Of a stretch of 64,000 nt of DNA, positions 62,401 to 64,000 are shown one piece after another. Position numbers and translations under genes: made by a program. The notes beneath the pieces were generated by a model. That model did no database searches, was not told the origin of the DNA, and was given only the letters and a program-made list of their open reading frames with translations. Origin of the DNA: JBDGRJ01 sp042218115. GTDB taxonomy: Bacteria; Patescibacteriota; Patescibacteriia; Magasanikbacterales; UBA922. The stretch is from NCBI GenBank assembly GCA_042218115.1, contig JBDGRJ010000002.1, positions 8,616 to 72,615 of the forward strand. Reading direction: 5' to 3'. The number at the start of each line of letters is the position of its first letter. The stretch's first letter is position 1.

Positions 62401-62889
62401 TGTAATACTCTGTACATAAAATTTCTGATTCGGGTTACAGTTGCCACCATAGTTTACACTCAAAGGTCCTTGTCCTCCGGCTCCACCTCCCTGTTGAGCT
62501 TGCTGTCTGGTCGCTTGGCTGAATTGATTGATAACGAAGTTAGCAATAGCGAACGAGGCCATAATAATGGCTAGCCCGATCGTAGCGTTTATCAATATTT
62601 TTTTAGCATCTTCTATCTGCTCCTCATTTCCTCCTGCTGTCATCCATTTATAGCCGCCATAAAGTATAAGCACCAGTGCTATTATTCCAAGCAAACCCAA
62701 GAATATATTTATAATTCTGCTGACTATTGTTATCAAACCCTCATCTCCGAGATTGGTCTGATTTTGTATTTGTCCTACACCAAAATCCTCGCCTTGAGCT
62801 GCTACCTCAATCGGGGCCGACAATATTCCCACCAGCAAAAAAGCAGGTACAATCAGTAATATTAATTGTTTGAAAGTATTTCTGTTCAT
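53497..62889 (-). CDS. Giant surface protein with VirB2/TrbC-like N-terminus, IPT/TIG and propeller-like regions
   Basis: A 3130-residue protein. After a signal peptide (residues 1-31) the N-terminal region has two hydrophobic helices (about 55-77 and 92-112, IFLGLLGIIALVLILYGGYK) split by a charged loop, the TrbC/VirB2-like pilin-type layout common in Patescibacteria. IPT/TIG-like folds follow near 453 (ISPSDGAPGTWVTIKGKYFG), 823 (IDPTSTTKGSYVTIYGSNFG) and 938. SbsA-type Ig-like phrases (IEVQFNVSMATNT) recur. A Cys-rich section with CGDGEVALGEDCD and CGNGILEPSEECE follows (about 1630-1970). Residues about 2443-2696 look like LVIVD-type propeller blades (NDKLYLGTSNNGLQVDIATS). A coiled coil lies near the C-terminus. 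It is probably an adhesin or pilus-like surface fibre. Confidence 0.78.
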   Translation of the reverse strand: MNRNTFKQLILLIVPAFLLVGILSAPIEVAAQGEDFGVGQIQNQTNLGDEGLITIVSRIINIFLGLLGIIALVLILYGGYKWMTAGGNEEQIEDAKKILINATIGLAIIMASFAIANFVINQFSQATRQQAQQGGGAGGQGPLSVNYGGNCNPNQKFYVQSITPSTGQGQDSTHIKNIKVRAVFSQPPSQNSLPTSTSDWMTIKKDGSDITGQFNIKLEHNRHIMVAEGNLLDAGNYSVSINKNLKGSGGSAMSNNCGSNQATFTVSENPQDNDNDIEKDNRSPLLKNITIGGVTTSQKNAVYLGDKLRLGATLDDRGSPPNNFGGNAFIRLRLFNQNTNKLINSQKLKYNYVGPSVSHGSSDPFNFSFETWLRNKTFATKTTYRAELTGYDIADNTSQKSAQFTVYPSQCKNPQFVQKNNNMCGRGAGASCSVDSDCAPHLSCVAGTCRTSPIISSISPSDGAPGTWVTIKGKYFGNDPNGRKIQMAPKNGKKSANWSRAVNMPRPNQCRDTWSDSWILAQVPKQVNQNTDYAIRIKKDALKSFRNTFTKDIDKNLKYRSKGDSIEWAQAKKGTAKMRYFVPLSPKKDKVKVDLRYEALRNEFSSIHFYIENSNGTTSTIARIRSQHHHKIGKNKQSKYEEIKIDKTISGKNIERFVVESEMSNRPNTWGDISRLHYINITSGNQTLLDWSARGATESTIDCTKSKGKNNNFNATCSGWFSANNISRPGLCRVVNQSGNEVGAPGEQLTAKGAGFKGGGNTRVFFNTSSIQGSISNLTSGSFDTELPRLQPGVTDIFAEVNSQGNWRRSNSVPFSVVSTSSLGQPTLRSIDPTSTTKGSYVTIYGSNFGAQKNEVWMHPQASEVEKCFSNNKPNQCIQLDPNLPQKCGNTWQDDQIIVRVPDTQYSLGLYNVAVQDAFGNITDGQDTLGIVAGSPRPSLCKLSPDSGPAPLASQSPPLTIGGANIKPSPTPTMYFWQSGADAQTPSSWIERKNNNQPGEDVAVGVNSGEVEFRLPTTTSGGSMQSGPIKIKNKGGKLSNSVSYSVQDCRNATQSTKQDMNNRGYRCCSSGPEAGIWKSKNVMCKGQSRNAGYSWRFATADIPKLPVVLEQCTQQLNSLPSPTPRPPTSSARSLDQGRENACINSNIEVQFNVSMATNTLENNPSNVQLLECGGGGQIDCSSSTSTTSSIQSVLNNVQPGDKIARDLIGANKRLKILQNSNKNPKLKPGTWYRVIISDDVRSFSADKKAGRTVTSSYPLQRTRPCGAGTAYCFDFKTSASGETCSLDNAAVAPTSYTADRLGPLRTPLGNRLWYQVVGKGDQACSVISVLGFDWGWKELFSGTLNSANSYVDVTPSSSPDDHVAKATISQNTPRQIDITATTGIKRTPPAVPATTTEVVSGTSKLDIELGVPRATKVWPSRSCVAACPNGMVGAEFNRQMLESEYRANRNILVEKCKDGELCSNKAQVSMKIESKFTNNNQLNLTPTKGKFATGTWYTVTLKGGGKGLKAIGGYRSPTKKQGPIAGQSLVTTTWKFKTKGSMEGCRLNSVDLEPQKYLEESVGGKQAFQAIPRGSPNECNPMGQILNPSQYDWDWKSNNPKVVTTTNFHIADQAQPQCESDTCLLSGSQLTSTSTPVCGDGEVALGEDCDIADKNINEDPGVSCSFNCLRPGNTTTGTDPNKKVCGNEVVDWQQGEECELIDHPPTPTSTKKIRMKYINSNGNLVTETTVNPVKNAAKYCDPQTCLNQGSPTSGSKPSGQNTKDIPVCLSGTVTPGEDCDPSTTSTARDACSASCLNTGSQLTQEWCKGKQKNNPQARKACRSAVSICGNGILEPSEECEVNFRQGKDDRLWFRTGNGVDKKSVTTTGYSTCSSNCMLKDICANKFKPLSSKSDGGKVDSDFALRCDPSDPGCSSNCRLAGSSLTYPNSSVCADAKVGTGEYPQCEISKKTLSQKDVLGNPKQIGTAVGRGKVSSKLKVQTTTIVATTTPTSSNRTVVGESGYALQCGFETYDQPKPKSQVPGNQKRYNNCSVSGNKSPYDYGVADNTCCYIRPQASEVYPGDRNQVNTGICRNTQIYAKFPTFIDRSTLQENIIIARKAGRGKNVSCDNDELDISTTTNKALALKGSPAKSGSNNQPKGFWNNLWHNIKSFFTGVFSKVFATQPNKPVWCQGGIEGSPEVTRFFSTKDDSVTTSVKLKLEEPLASSTEYAVIYKSGKDGIKDYRGVSIRGKSKPQESLHEAWTFKTGKDICKVKSVNVKPNSRRFTQPNSSTQFTATPKGSGGQKLQQTSFYDWRYNWGPTGNPAFDVEETTSSKASVTTTAEGEMQLRGSVVITKDESERNKQTAGTRFSDQSDLTAVYCQVIWPTSTPKNWKPYTDGKYNYSFYYCSDAGDKTTTVDDLPLLKQGLASGKASKKLRLFKSQSDSRGKITATANNIEIDNNYLYLVNGKKISTYNISKKRNPIQMKTVTSNFSDVGDLISSGRYLYAFSGGSSDQVEIYNIESNGKLTLVGGSPIKIEGAGPINIREVEIDNDKLYLGTSNNGLQVDIATSTDPQVENTFSNSSIGEIEISDNVIAFRSGDDITVADRSDITNSFSSISVSNASHIEILGDTLAVAVGNSRVDSFDISDPDNIPPSTNSINISGISDVDSMGLYLMVSTGSELQIVDMPGPFQAEIEGRTNQNQVPMIGANIDKLGNYVYTFDSGGVQILNVEQKSNPRIPLPSVRRAVLDKKLFLSDENSDAIGVQVFNNPKKKEVAQWYRDNFQTSLNFRNINVDDYRGITNGTEYYISALNVTNSTTQANRVNYEVYHNIYNFSINRNADEDTKEVLKKIINNLRFNTNLEHSNQCMNESTGSSKWTVRKEDKLDQTVDIRCSTDFDCRDNRGLPKLEQKSELTAKANAVLQSSELNDLIDDANQNKQKITKDVNSVTTTLADFVEALNEDYQDISSKKNEIKQNLPSKNSQPFDNVRSELPKNSSLKLILKDLSTTQAGDLIWTNGYCANTQEKLKRDWSRLKDLRQIETSLQRGGAVPLRAGSYIPHYTNSKWPSWQTLSQKAGSPGFPVDPINRMIGCDISSGDPSDIDPSTCWNPASSTFHYPEFSKFYEYRYNTSTSDYKLFADFEFLRP

Positions 62890-62890
62890 A

Positions 62891-64000
62891 TTAGAAATTG
62901 GAGATTTGTGTTTTTAGTTCCTGCCTGCATTTATCCAAGCTAGGCAGTGCTTTGCTTCCTTGTTTGTTAGCAAAGTTATAAGGGCAACCCGAATCTTTAG
63001 CTGCTTTCATCTCAGCTGGCACACACCCGTTTTTACTCTTTATACCACCATTTTTATTGCGCTCTACTTTGCATACTGATTTATTATAATCCGGCCCGAG
63101 TCCTGGATAAACACAGTTTTGATTAATACCCTTTACTGATGTTGATACTGAGGTAATATAGAACAAATCCATATCATTAGGCCCGAACTCTCTATGCTCT
63201 ACCGTAGTTATAGTACCAGTCGTCATATTTCCTTTTACTATAACACCTGTAGTGGTATTTATCGAGTTGGTCCCATACCAGATACTGGGTAGTTTCTTGC
63301 CTCCACTGCCCGGTATAGTCGGTCTCTTATTTTTATTAGCTGTGCTGGTAGAGTGTTCGGTAAGCTCAATCCCGCTCATACTACTGTACTGCATCGGCAT
63401 GCTGAAATAAATCTTTTGAGAGGTATCGGGTGCTATATTATCCTCATCCACCATAGGGTTTACTTTTTGAATATACGGAATCCTACGGTCTATCTCATTT
63501 TTTACTGTATAATCCCAGTGGAAGTTATTTGGGTTTGTCTCCTGCTGGGTAAACCCCTGAGAGGGTTGATTGCTCTGAGGTGGTTTGTGCCTATTTTGCT
63601 GCTCTTTTCTATCGCCGTCCCCGTCACCATCTAGAGCATTACCGGCCATATCCATTACCCCGCTGAAAGGTATGGCCTCCCAACTGGCATTCGGGTTTAG
63701 TAGATTTGCAGTACGCACCAGTGTAGTCATATCTTGACTACAGCTTTTATTGCCTTGTTTGCAGTCAATATTAAGACAATACATCGGATCACCACAGCTA
63801 TTTCTACCACATTTATTGTCGGGAATAAATTCAACAGTTCTGTAGCCATTAGTTATTTTCCACTCTCCTGAAATACCGTCACTTATAGCTTGGTTGTCAA
63901 AAACAATATTCTCAAATGAACCCGGAGAGCTGGTCACCTGCCCTTGCACCATAGTAGGATCTACCGGCTCGGAAAAATTAATCTGGATAATAGAGTTTTT
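62891..64000 (-). CDS. Partial surface protein with SbsA-type Ig-like domains, 3' end
   Basis: The frame is open to the right edge. Upstream of the first ATG (63952) it reads IIQINFSEPVDPT with no stop, so the true start lies outside the window. That phrase and KIYFSMPMQYSSMSGIELTE are the typical start of SbsA-type Ig-like domains. A Cys-rich region (CGRNSCGDPMYCLNIDCKQG) and an Asp-rich DGDGDGDR loop are also present. It ends one base before the start of the 3130-residue gene, so both are likely in one operon; this part may be a second module of the same surface structure. Confidence 0.7.
   Translation of the reverse strand, partial: KNSIIQINFSEPVDPTMVQGQVTSSPGSFENIVFDNQAISDGISGEWKITNGYRTVEFIPDNKCGRNSCGDPMYCLNIDCKQGNKSCSQDMTTLVRTANLLNPNASWEAIPFSGVMDMAGNALDGDGDGDRKEQQNRHKPPQSNQPSQGFTQQETNPNNFHWDYTVKNEIDRRIPYIQKVNPMVDEDNIAPDTSQKIYFSMPMQYSSMSGIELTEHSTSTANKNKRPTIPGSGGKKLPSIWYGTNSINTTTGVIVKGNMTTGTITTVEHREFGPNDMDLFYITSVSTSVKGINQNCVYPGLGPDYNKSVCKVERNKNGGIKSKNGCVPAEMKAAKDSGCPYNFANKQGSKALPSLDKCRQELKTQISNF

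Noticed and set aside
1..64000. CRISPR arrays and Cas genes
   Set aside because: No array of regular direct repeats with spacers and no Cas motif was seen. The regular 69-base repeats at 49560-50100 are coding TSP3 units.

Overview
The window looks like a chromosomal segment of an AT-rich ultra-small bacterium of the Candidate Phyla Radiation (Patescibacteria, probably a Parcubacteria-type lineage). This is inferred from several features together: very large secreted Cys-rich and adhesin-like proteins, thrombospondin type 3 proteins with short membrane anchors, a lower-glycolysis set (gpmI, ppsA, pyk), a compact smpB/ssrA/infC/rpmI/rplT and ftsA/ftsZ backbone, and start codons that mostly lack a Shine-Dalgarno (SD) sequence. 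TGA is used as a stop (for example in ATGA overlaps at 4153-4156 and 46663-46666), so the Gracilibacteria-type UGA-glycine code is unlikely. There is one 10-N scaffold gap at 29592-29601, so this is a draft assembly.

Layout. 1-10000 is an exopolysaccharide locus: three GT4 glycosyltransferases, a secreted glycoside-hydrolase-like protein and an O-antigen ligase-like polymerase. It is interspersed with three toxin-antitoxin pairs (MNT/HEPN, AbrB/RelE-like, small antitoxin/RelE) and carries a scar where two glycosyltransferase genes fused and then decayed (6209-6409). 10085-14270 is a sharply GC-rich island of three minus-strand genes (a Cys-rich collagen-like lipoprotein, a coiled-coil/beta-barrel protein, a single-span membrane protein). 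These have good SD sites and hairpin-packed spacers, quite unlike the surroundings. 14480-28043 holds two copies of a two-gene module (small helical protein + giant acidic protein). One giant protein carries about seven TRAM-like domains interleaved with helical, winged-helix-like repeats, and I regard it as the best candidate for an undescribed system. 28095-31016 carries a Wzz-like chain-length protein, a catalytically degenerate HtrA-like protein and two membrane proteins.

31207-37169 is the plus-strand core: smpB, tmRNA, infC, rpmI, rplT, a candidate structured small RNA or terminator, tRNA-Asp, ung, lgt, a small ORF and gpmI. 37166-47094 is a minus-strand core: a PEP synthase with an unusual membrane-anchored C-terminal extension, pyk, htrA, nrdR, ftsZ, ftsA, dgkA and ybeY. 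47104-64000 is a minus-strand cell-surface cluster: three single-span proteins with thrombospondin type 3 calcium-binding repeats, a 1047-residue Cys-rich secreted protein, a 3130-residue protein with a VirB2/TrbC-like hydrophobic N-terminus followed by IPT/TIG, Cys-rich and propeller-like regions, and a partial Ig-like surface protein running off the right edge.

Taken together the window is a cell-surface and envelope region (polysaccharide, surface adhesins, lipoprotein processing, division) around a small housekeeping core. All functional calls come from reading motifs and context; no database search was run.
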